This document shows, piece after piece, positions 1-8,739 of a DNA stretch of 64,000 nt. Below the pieces are notes generated by a model. It was not told the DNA's origin. It ran no database searches and worked only from the letters and a program-made list of their open reading frames with translations. Position numbers and translations under genes: made by a program. The DNA is from Pseudozyma flocculosa PF-1 (Eukaryota; Basidiomycota; Ustilaginomycetes; Ustilaginales; Ustilaginaceae): contig NW_006920875.1 of the NCBI RefSeq assembly GCF_000417875.1, positions 536,538 to 600,537 on the forward strand, given 5' to 3'. Every line of letters starts with the position of its first letter. Position 1 is the stretch's first letter.

Positions 1-1451
1 ACCGACGCAAACGCAATCAGACGCTTTCCGCCAGGCTTCCCCATCCGCGAAGGCTTCTTCCGATTTTACCAGCGCTACAAGATTTCGTCGTCTCTGCCAG
101 ACGACTGCAGAGAAGAAGTGCTGCTTGACGCTCACGATCAGCAGTGAGTGCACGGACAGACGAATGGCTCGGCACATGTCGTCCCTGACCAGCCCGAAAC
201 CCTTGACCCGCATTAGAGATCTACAAGAGGCCTTGCGCAGGTCGCAAGAGCGGCTTGGCACCTACAATGAGCCCCGAAGCCTGATGGACCTTTACACGCC
301 GCGTTTCTGCAGAGGAGTAGGGATGACTAAGGAAGGTGAGCGAAAGCTGCATGCTCAGGCGATGGAGGTGACGACGATTCCCATGTTTCTCTCTCACAGC
401 GGCCACCTATCCTCTTTCTTTTCTCTTGCAGGACTTTGCCCCATTTGGTTCGTGCCAAAATGTGCATTCCAGGAACTGCTCGGGCCGCTGACATGTTGCA
501 GTCGCCTTCGCACTTCAGCTTCGAAGAAGGAACCGTCAAGTTTCTCAAGACGAAAATTTCCGGTTGGTTTCATCATGGCAGCCTTGGTCTGGGGGCCGAA
601 CGCGACGACTCACGATGCTGCCCGGGATGCCTCCTCTCTGCTCGCGGAGCCGTCGTCAGCCTACAATTACCACCTGCAGTACACTCACGGCATCTCTGCG
701 GTGACAGGACTGCCCTTCACCCCACCCGTCGCTTTCAAGACGTGTGCGCGGCCCAAGGCTGCCGTGAGCGAGAAAACGGAGATCCTCCGAGGCAAATGTG
801 AGTCTACAGGTTTAAGGCCTTGCGCCTCTCAGAATGCCGAATGAATGGTCACTCATTCTTCTCGCCCCACGCTCTTGGCTCTCTCGTCCCAGGCCACGTG
901 TGCAAGAAGTGTGAGTCGATTTTGTCTCTTCTGAAGAGATGACCGTCAAGCTCGAAGTAGGACGCTGATATCTGCGCTTGTCTACACCGAGGACAGACGT
1001 CGAAGTCGAGGGAGTCAAGCTCGGGAGCGTCAAAGTACCGGAGTGAGTCCGTCGGCGACAGCTGCTCCAGAATAACAGCGACCATGCTGATCTCAATAAC
1101 CCGTCTCTTGGACTTTGCAGGATCTACTGGTGGTGGGTGCCCTGAATCGTCGAGACGTTCCGCGCGTCTTGCTGATGACTTCTGGGTTTCTACGCCGCTG
1201 CCGGACGACAGGAAGCACGCCCATGCCTGTCATCGGTCCGCCCCGCTGCCAGAGGGTATGGGGGGATTTTTCGTCGAGGATGCCGTGAGTCCGGTCCTTC
1301 CAACATTGCCGCCGTTCTTGTGGTCTTGTGATCGGCCATTCTGATTTGCCTTGCCGGCACGCCTTCAACCCTACCGCCCTCCCGTCGACAGTTTTACTGT
1401 CGAGTCAAGGCCTGGATGGACACGCACGCGGTCGAGGAGGCGAACGTGTGA
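1..1451 (+). CDS. Rua1-type C-terminal zinc-finger domain protein (5' end outside window)
   Basis: Probable transcription regulator of the Rua1 family; Ustilago Rua1 is known to control the ustilagic acid glycolipid cluster, and the role of this copy is inferred. Frame-consistent exons are <1..143, 193..335, 432..451, 502..562, 660..797, 893..910, 997..1042, 1121..1132, 1212..1284 and 1392..1451, all with GT/AG introns. Spliced, they read through the family landmarks in order: TPRFCRGVGMTKEG, GLCPIWF, YNYHLQYTHGIS, TGLPFTPP, GKCHVCKKY, VPEIYWWKHAHACH. These supply the paired Cys/His residues. Two exons are only 20 and 18 nt, and another is 12 nt. The start codon lies left of the window. The 3' end is less sure: without the last intron the frame stops at 1344, while splicing 1285..1391 gives an ending at 1451 that looks more protein-like. 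No glycolipid biosynthesis genes are visible nearby. Confidence 0.8.
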
Positions 1452-1774
1452 AGAGAAACAGGCGCACTATCTCAGAGCCGCACAGACACAAAGGGCCGCC
1501 AGGACCGCGGAGTTACACCAGAACGTGGCCAACGGACAGCGCGGAGGCAAAGCCGCAGCCCTCAGATCGTCGGAAATAGATGCCGTTGTCCGTCATTGGA
1601 TTTTTGTCGTCGCCAGCGTGGCTACCGTCGTGTCCGCTACCGTCGTGTCCTCCATGGAGCGTTTGCCACGGCATTGAACAGTCCGCGCGGGCCGGCGGAG
1701 CGGTACTCCTGCGATTGCAGCGAGGACAACGACGAGAGTGATGCGCGCGGCATCCAAAATCAGGGGACAGGGGT
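1452..1774. other. Convergent intergenic region, nothing recognised
   Basis: About 320 bases between the 3' ends of the Rua1-like gene and the Cys-rich membrane protein gene. Short open frames occur on both strands, but none has recognisable protein character. It presumably holds the two 3' UTRs. Confidence 0.5.
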
Positions 1775-3674
1775 TCAGCAATTGCTTAGCAAGGGCGCCT
1801 CTGCCCAAACGAGTCGTCGACTCACTTCGTACCAGCCTCTGACCCTCCCTCGCAGGACAGTGACGGCCACCAGTCCTACGACGGTGATTAGGTAGAGGAG
1901 GATGATGGACTGGTCTTTGTAGTCATCTCGCTCTGCACGCGTGGCGAGAGAATGCGAGGGACGAGGAGCGAGATCGGGATCAGGGCACGGACGTGACCAA
2001 AGGACGGGACAGAGGGCCGACGAGGGCGGCGATGCATCAGGGGATGTACATACCGAAACACTTTGCCCAGACGTCGCCCTCCCATCCCGTCCCCGTATCG
2101 CCGTCGGTGGGAGCGATGCGGGCACCCTTGCAAATTTCGAGGCCTTGGTCGATGCAGAACTGGCGCGTGCAGGTGAGGCAGGGCTTCGCAGGATCGGCGG
2201 GGGCAAAGATGGGAACGAGGGTTGAGTTGGTCGAGAAGCACGTGCATTTGCATAGGTGCTGGGGAGGCGACCGTTTGGCCATCGTCGCCTCGATCAGAGG
2301 GGTAGAAGAAAGCTGTACTGCGGGAGGCGAAGGCGATGCGTCGACGGGCGACGTGATCGCAAAGAGGAAGAGAAGGAGAGCGAGAAGGGAAATGGTGCTT
2401 GATAGGAGGGACCTGCCTCGACTGCGACTGCGGCTGCGGCTTTCGAGCCGGCGCGGCGGCTGGGAGGCCGCAGGCCGCTCGTAGGTAGATGACGAGGCTA
2501 CTCGGGCAGAGCGCATAGCGGCGAGCTCGGCGCTCAGTCCAGCCAACAGTGACGGGCTCGCTTCGAAGGTCTCGGGTTGCTCTCCTCCATCGGAGACCGG
2601 GTCCGCGATTGTCTCACTGACTGGCGACAAGCCGGCAGCTTGCCGGACAAAGGGAATCTCCTCAAGTCTTTGCCTCTCTGAAACGACGCTGATGGAAGGA
2701 GCTGCGAGCTCAGCCGAGTCCTGAGGCTGGTTATGCGTCGTACCAGATGCGGATTGCGGCTCTTGGCTAGATGCGAAGCGTGTGCTTCGCATCTGATCGG
2801 CTTGCAGCGAGACCGATCTCGCCAGTCCACCCAAAGACGAGACGATGCCGCTGGCAAGGTCCATGCCGGCCGATGCAGCGGCGAGCGCAGTGATCAAGGG
2901 GGGCAATGATGCTGACGGTAATTGTGACGCGTCGCTGTCCGCGCGACCGGGAGCTGAAGAGAGACCGGGGGCGACTTCCTCTGGGTCGTCAAAATTGGTG
3001 CTGGGGGCGTTGCGCGGTCCTACGCCCGGCGTAGACGTAGTGGATGATGGCGTTCGAGGGTATGGTGCGTCCGTGTTGCTGCCTGCGCGGCTCGCTTGCG
3101 CTTCATCGCATGCAACAGAGGAAAGTACGATGTCGACCTTGATTTTCGGCTCTTGCCGTTCCGCCACCTGTGTTGTCCTGCTGCTGAGACATTGTGTGAA
3201 GGCGATCCAGTCCTGATCTTCAACGATGTAGATCCACTCCTGATCTAGCTGGGCTTCGTCGAGGCAGGCGGTCGAGACGAGCAGGGCCTGAATCCTGTTC
3301 TCTGGCAGATGCCAGACCTTGGCCAGATGTTGGCGGACCTGGGCGATGGTAGTGGCGCTGACCCGTGGTCGCTGTTGGCACGGGTCCGAGTGGGAGACCG
3401 ACGGCAAGGAGAACGAGGAGGAGCAGGATGATGCAGCGGAAGATGAAGGCAATTCGATCACCTCGTCTTCTTCCTCTGGACGGCCGGGATGAGCAGGGAC
3501 AACAAAGGGTGAGATGAAGGTAGACAGCCGCCTGACGGAGCTGGGCTTGTAGGCCGGGTGAAGAGCGCGGATGGCCTGGATGAGCGCGTGGTGATCAGAT
3601 GCATGCTGATCCTGTCCGTCGGAGTGGGAGGTGGAGGAGGAGGAAACGACCCGGGAGAAGAGGTGTAGCGCCAT
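1775..3674 (-). CDS. Cys-rich two-TM fungal membrane protein, function unknown
   Basis: Two exons, complement(join(1775..1932,2054..3674)), about 592 residues; the 121-nt intron joins KCF to ERDDYKDQ in frame. The long N-terminal part is Ser/Pro/Ala-rich and probably disordered. A first hydrophobic segment (ISLLALLLFLFAITSPVDA) is followed by a short cysteine-rich region with CKCTCF, CLTCTRQFC and WAKCF, then a second TM segment (SIILLYLITVVGLVAVTVL) and a short tail. I recall the CKCTCF...CLTCTRQFC...CF-[EQ]-RD pattern from uncharacterised proteins in many fungi, so the two-TM module is likely conserved; no function is known to me. The frame is open up to an ATG at 3899, but that extra stretch is Pro/poly-Thr encoded by a (GGT)n repeat. 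I therefore prefer the ATG at 3674 (MALHLFSR). Confidence 0.7.
2769..2794. repeat. Perfect 11-bp inverted repeat with 4-nt loop, inside a CDS
   Basis: Arms AGATGCGAAGC and GCTTCGCATCT are separated by GTGT. It lies within the disordered part of the Cys-rich membrane protein gene, so in mRNA it would form a strong hairpin. Confidence 0.85.
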
Positions 3675-4326
3675 GTTGGAGGCGGTTACGAGCGTCGATT
3701 GCTGCCGGCGACGGCGACGAAGGCCAGCGGCAGAGCGGAGCAGTGATGGTAGAGATCCGATCGATTGAGCTGCGCCGCAAGCTTGAGTGGGGTGGGCGCA
3801 GGTGGTGGTGGTGGTGGTGGTGGTGGTGGTGGTGGTGGTGGGGGGTGGTAATGGTGGTGGGGGTGGTGTTGGTTGATAGGTTCCTTCGGTCGCGGTCAAA
3901 GTGAAAACAAGTGGAGAAGAGGCTCGTCTTGTCTTAGGCAGGGCCGGGCCCTACTCAGTTGCTCATGCCCGCGCAGCTGCAGGCCAGACAGAGTCGGGGA
4001 AACAGCTTGCTCAACACTTGATCAAGACAGCCGCAGGCCAAAGATACGAAGCCGCACCTCTTCTTAACCGCCATGGCACTTAATCTAGTCAGAGGCTTGC
4101 AGAATGGCGCGTGACGGCATCACTACTCGACTGCTGGCCTTTTCGCCGGCACAGACGAGCCACCGCACCTTCTTGCACACACATCCATTGAGATCGTCGC
4201 AAAGAGGGACGGGAACATTGTACGTGGACGCGATCCAAGCTTAGGGGCGAGACACCGAGCAAGCAGGCCTCTTCTGCCCATATCCATCAATGCACATTGC
4301 TGCACACTCAGCAAGCAGCCAACCGC
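3675..4326. other. Intergenic region upstream of the Cys-rich membrane protein gene
   Basis: Likely promoter and 5' UTR of the minus-strand gene on the left, plus the 3' UTR of the BAR gene on the right. It contains a (GGT)13 run at 3801-3840 and further GGT-rich sequence to about 3870. No other gene is supported. Confidence 0.5.
3801..3840. repeat. (GGT)13 microsatellite
   Basis: Thirteen uninterrupted GGT units. On the minus strand it reads ACC, so an upstream-start model of the neighbouring gene would encode poly-Thr here. It more likely lies in the 5' UTR. Confidence 0.9.
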
Positions 4327-5689
4327 CTATCCTCGCGAGAGTCTGTAGTCGCTCTCGACGCTCGTAGCCACCTGGACCAGCTCCTGCTGAAGCTGCGACA
4401 GCAGCTCGCCCGCAGCCTGGTGGTACTCGGCTTGGCTGAAGCGACCGTCAACGGCAAGTACGAGGGGACGGAGCAGCATCACGGCGGCGCAGAGGGGTCA
4501 GCAAGCAAGTTTTCTTCGTCAATCCGGATCCAATCTTGAGCCTGCTTGGCTTTGCCACTCACGCCTTGACAAACGCGCTGAGGCTCTTGATCGGCTCAGG
4601 GTTGTCGAGAACCTGCTTCATCAGCGAGATGGCCTCCTCGGTGGCAGAAACCAGCTTGTCCTCTGCCTGCTCCACCTCGTTCCGGTACTGGTCCAGCTTG
4701 GCAGAGGCGCCCGAGTTCTCGGCCGACTTGAGCGTCTGCTTCCAGCTGTCGAGGTGCAGTCGCGCCTCGTTGACCGAGTTTCGGGCCCTGTGCGCCGTTG
4801 ACCGCCCGAGGACACAAGAGGGGACGAGGGTAAGTATTCCGCAAACGCAGGCTGCGGAGACGAGACATGATGCTGAGCCACCGTCGGGCCACTCACTTGA
4901 CGGCAAGCTGGATCTGGGCCCCAAACGAGCCAAACGGTACGTTGAAGCCCTGGACGATCTGGTCGTCCTGGGTCAGCCTGGCGTTGCCGACGCGGTCCTG
5001 AGCCAGCGCAAACTTCTGCAGCGCTTCTCCAAGCTTTGAGTCGTCCTTGGCGGGCTCCGAAGAGCCGGGAGCGCGAGCGGTGCTGAGGGCGGGCAGGCCA
5101 GACAGGGTGGTCGGATCGGCACCGAGCTGGAGCGCACCTGAAGCGGCGGCACGGCTGAGGGCGTGGTGCAACGTCTTGTTCTGCTTCTCGGGACGGGCAG
5201 TAGGGTGGACGGCAGGCAGGTTGGTGCCGCGGGTGGCTGAAGCAGCCCACGAGGTGACGCTGTGTCCGACGGTGGCCGAGAGCTGCGTGATCGACTCCTG
5301 GATCTGGCCCTGTTGAGACCGGCGGTGCGACGGGCCAGAGCAGGGAACCCAATCGTCGAGTCAGCAAAGATCTGTGATCGATCATCCGGTACCATTTCCC
5401 TTCATGATGTGGGTTCGAGCCGCTCGGTGATTGCGGTGCGCCGACGTACAGGGTAATCGTAGCTCTCGGTCTCGTAGACTTTGGCAATCTTCAAGAGGCC
5501 CTGGTGGGCGCCCTTGAGGGCGTCGACTCGCCTCTCGAGGTCCTTGTACTCCTGGGGCAGCTCGGTGATGTCCTCGGAGTCAATGGTTCCGAAGCGCTCC
5601 TTCGCCTGCTGGTTGAGGTTGCCAAAGGTCTTTGTGAACTTTTGCGAGAGCGGGCCCACGTTGGACGCGATGTTCTTCCAGTGCTCCAT
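4327..5689 (-). CDS. GVP36: BAR-domain protein, GVP36-like
   Basis: Peripheral membrane protein of the fungal Gvp36 BAR family, expected to bind or bend membranes at Golgi vesicles and the endocytic/vacuolar system. Four exons, complement(join(4327..4435,4563..4787,4897..5309,5450..5689)), 328 residues. Every join is in phase and restores family-like sequence: YETESYDYP|GQIQESI, QLAVK|ARNSVNEARL and SLSAFVKA|QAEYHQAAGELL. The N-terminus (MEHWKNIASNVGPLSQKFTK) and the long helical stretches with regularly spaced Leu, Lys and Glu fit a BAR coiled coil. Length is normal for the family. A Pro/Ala/Ser loop near residues 105-165 interrupts the helices, as in homologues. Introns are 127, 109 and 140 nt. 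Confidence 0.85.
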
Positions 5690-6320
5690 GGCGGGCTAGT
5701 GCTGCGACGAGGTGGATGCAAGCGATAGCAAACGACGGACGAGGATGGAGATAGTGCCAGCTGTGGTGTTGATGGTGGTGGTGTTGGTGGTGGTGTTGGT
5801 GGTGGTGGTGGTGGTGGTGGTGGCGGTGACGACGAAGACGATTGTGACGCAGATTCGGCGGCGACGGAGGTCTCTGCGCTTTGTAGCGAGGCAGGAGCGA
5901 GGGGAAACGCGAACGCACGCACGCAAGCACACACACACACGCACCCAAACGCTCGCCCTGTGCGAGTCCAAAGACATGTACGGCGCAGGTATATGTAGCT
6001 AGGCACAGCTTTGTGCTGCTGCTGCTGCTGGGTTCCCGGCCGCTGCTGCTGTCGCTGCCGGACGGTTCTCTTGCATCGGCACCGCTTTTGACTCGTGATG
6101 CCGCTTTTTCGTGCTGCTGCTGTGCTCTGCTCTGCACGCACCGCCATCGCCTGCAACGGGTGGGCAGGCCACGGGCAGGCCAGGCAAGGCCTGGCAGGGG
6201 CTGTGCTGGACTCGAATGCCCGGGCCACGCAGACGCGCGGAGCGAGGGTGTTGAAGTCCGTGCGCAAAGGACTCTGATCTCCAGGTTTTAGACTGCGAAG
6301 ACCCGATCTAGATTGGATAT
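5690..6320. other. Promoter/5' region of the BAR gene, repeat-rich
   Basis: Contains an imperfect GGT/GTT tract at 5771-5826, a short CA-rich stretch near 5925-5945, and a CTG-rich stretch near 6015-6030. Open frames here are low-complexity artefacts. The left part is the promoter and 5' UTR of the BAR gene; the right end holds the aminotransferase 3' UTR. Confidence 0.5.
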
Positions 6321-7982
6321 TCAGATCATCTCGAGGCCTGCTTCCTGCCACGCTTGCACCACCACCGTCCTCAGCCTTTCGAACGCGGCGTCGACTCGCT
6401 CCATGGGAACGATGCTGAAGCTCGTCCGCACATAAGGGCTCGTCCGTTTGGTGCCCGAAGCCAGTCCCGCTCCCGTTGCAGAAGGCGGAGGCATGAAGGC
6501 CACTCCCGGGAGCGCCAGCACGCCCGCCGCCTTGGCCTTCTGGCCGATGAGATCCAGGGTGTCGCCCTCGTCGACATCGCCATCGCCAGAATCCGAAGGC
6601 CTCGTGGGCGGCAGCTTGAGCTTGATCCACAGGAACATGCCGGCCGACGGTGTCACCCACTCGGCCACGCTCGGGCTCGCACAGAGATGGTGGCGCGCCT
6701 TGGCCTCGAATTGATCCAGACGTGCCTGCGATGAACAGCGGGTTCGGGAGCAGACGATGCGGTCAGCAGCTTGCAGGAACACCGCACGCCACCTCGCGAC
6801 CGCAGACTGACCTTGTAGAAATGCGCGACCGAGTCGGCGTGGCGAAGGAAGCCGTCGATGCCCCACCTCGATAGCAGGGCCAGGGCGATGCCCTGGCTGG
6901 CCCCAGATGGCTGCAGGTTGCGGATCGACGTGTCGGCGTCGATGGCGTCGACCAGCTCCGTCGGGCCGGTGCAGAAGCCCAACCTGAGGCCTGCCGAGAG
7001 GATCTGGGATAAGAGCGGCCGGGGCCATGATGGCCATGGCAAACGCTCAGCGGAGCTCTCGGTTCGAGGTGCGCGAGGGGCATCTTGCCTGACTCACCTT
7101 TGAGAAGCTGTCGAACCGCAGTACCCGGCCCTTGCCCCACTGATCCTCTTCCTCTTGCTCCAGCGCAAAGTAACTCTTGCTCCTCGTCCTCGTCACCGGA
7201 TCCTCCCCCAATCCCGGAAAGCTCAAGAAGTAGTACGGGTCGTCCTCGAGGATGATGAGGCCGTGCTTGCGGGCGACGCTCAGCACGGCGCGCTTGCGCC
7301 CTTCGGAAGCGGTGGTGCCAGAGGGGTTGGCGCCGGTGGGAGCGGTGTAGATGAACTTTGGGAAGGGAGAAGTGCGGGTAGCCTCGGCTGAGGCCCAGTC
7401 AGAGAGCAGCTGTTCGAGGTAGATGGGATCGACCCCCTCTGCATCGGTGTGAGCCTCAAAGATCCTGGCCTTGAGCGAGACGAGGCTGGGGAGGATGCCC
7501 GAGTAGGCGGGCGACTCGACAATGACCGAGTCGCCAGGATCGGTCAGAGCCTCAAAGGTCTTTGTCAGGAGGTCTTGGCTGCCCGTGCCGAACGAACATC
7601 GCCAGGCCTCTCCGTGCACGCCCGGTGCTGCTTTGGTCACCCGGGGTCGGTGGTGCAGCCTGGACTGGAACTCCTCGACCCAATCCACAAGCTTGGGGAT
7701 GCCTGCGGTGGGGCCGTATTGGAGTGCGACGTCGAGGTCTGCGCCTTCGATGGGTATGGTCTCGATGATTCCGTCAGGGCCCCGAGGTTTGAGCTCAAGG
7801 AGGATGCGATGGAAGGGGAACGTCTCAGCGTTGGGCTTTCCGGAGAGCAGCGATATCATGTCCGGGATGAGCTCTGCCGGATAGAGGGAGCGGATGGCCG
7901 AGGGCATGCGATTGCGCGCCGTCTGCGACAGCAGGCTGCGGTAGTCGATTGGCTTGGCCGATGCGGACGTCGGGGCAGTCAT
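6321..7982 (-). CDS. PLP aminotransferase, 2-aminoadipate/aromatic (Aro8-like) type
   Basis: Class I/II fold-type I aminotransferase that moves an amino group between an amino acid and a 2-oxo acid. It resembles the fungal Aro8/2-aminoadipate aminotransferase group, used in lysine synthesis or aromatic amino-acid turnover; substrate is not decidable here. Three exons, complement(join(6321..6725,6812..7003,7098..7982)), 493 residues, both introns in phase 0. Visible motifs: GSQDLLTKTFEAL (cofactor phosphate region), ESPAYSG, TAPTGANPSGTT (the conserved N-P-[ST]-G), EDDPYYFL (Asp contacting the pyridine nitrogen) and DSFSK, whose Lys295 is the predicted PLP lysine at the exon 1/2 boundary. C-terminal SPYVRTSFSIV holds the carboxylate-binding Arg. 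No targeting peptide is obvious. Confidence 0.88.
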
Positions 7983-8739
7983 ATTGGCTCGCTTCTGTCG
8001 GGGTGGTGGCTACGGTCCGGCTTCGGCAGAGATGGTGGAGAGAGGAGAAGAGAAGACGGCGAGGAATCTGTGGCGCAGACCCTGTTGGCGTCGCGACCCG
8101 GTCGATTGTGGAGGAGCATCACCCGCTCACGGATCGGCAAAGCACCGAGAGCGCTGTTGCTTGCTCGTTCGGTCATCTGCCGACGGATGTGCCAACGTGA
8201 CCCGCCGCTCAGGACGCCTAGAGATTGTATCTACTCTTCCTGTAGCCGACTCTGCTGAGGAAGCCGGGCACGTCGTCGTCGTCGTCGTCGTCGTCGTCGC
8301 TGCCGGGGGGCGGGCAGCAAATCGATTGGGTGGCAGCGACCTGGTTCGGCGTTTGACCGGTTATCCGCCCCCTCTTCCCCTTCCGGCTTTCATCCGGACT
8401 CAGATGTCTGGCCGTCGCCTCGTAAGTCGCCGTACGACGGAGGTACGTACACGTACCGTATGTAGTCACACACAGAAAGGGCAGGCAAGTCTGAGGACCG
8501 GGACACGGCCGGCCGGATGGCCTCCAGGCCGGGTGAAGTGCAAGGGAGCGAAAGGGCGCGTGTGCCAACAGGCATTGGCCACGGCCAGCGAGTGACGTAC
8601 AAGTACATACATTGACGGGCTCGTGGGGATCACGGGGAATAGGGAGAGGCCTGCATGTGCTTTCCAAGACCGGCAGCGCAGATGGGAAGTGCACCGACGA
8701 TGAGAGCGCAGCTGTGGCTGTGGCTGAGGCTTCGAAGGC
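7983..8739. other. Intergenic region between aminotransferase start and MCT1 end
   Basis: Promoter of the aminotransferase gene and 3' flank of MCT1. It holds a (GTC)n run at 8271-8300 and a small inverted repeat GGTACGT-AC-ACGTACC near 8442-8457. No gene is supported. Confidence 0.5.

Noticed and set aside
1133..1145. Early stop of the Rua1-type gene (WWWVP ending)
   Set aside because: Splicing at the GTGGGT donor at 1133 and the acceptor at 1211 restores the conserved WWKHAHACH ending, so the read-through stop is not used.
5401..5425. tRNA-like B box (GGTTCGAGCC)
   Set aside because: Lies in an intron of the BAR gene; the flanking bases do not pair as a T stem and no A box or acceptor stem is present.
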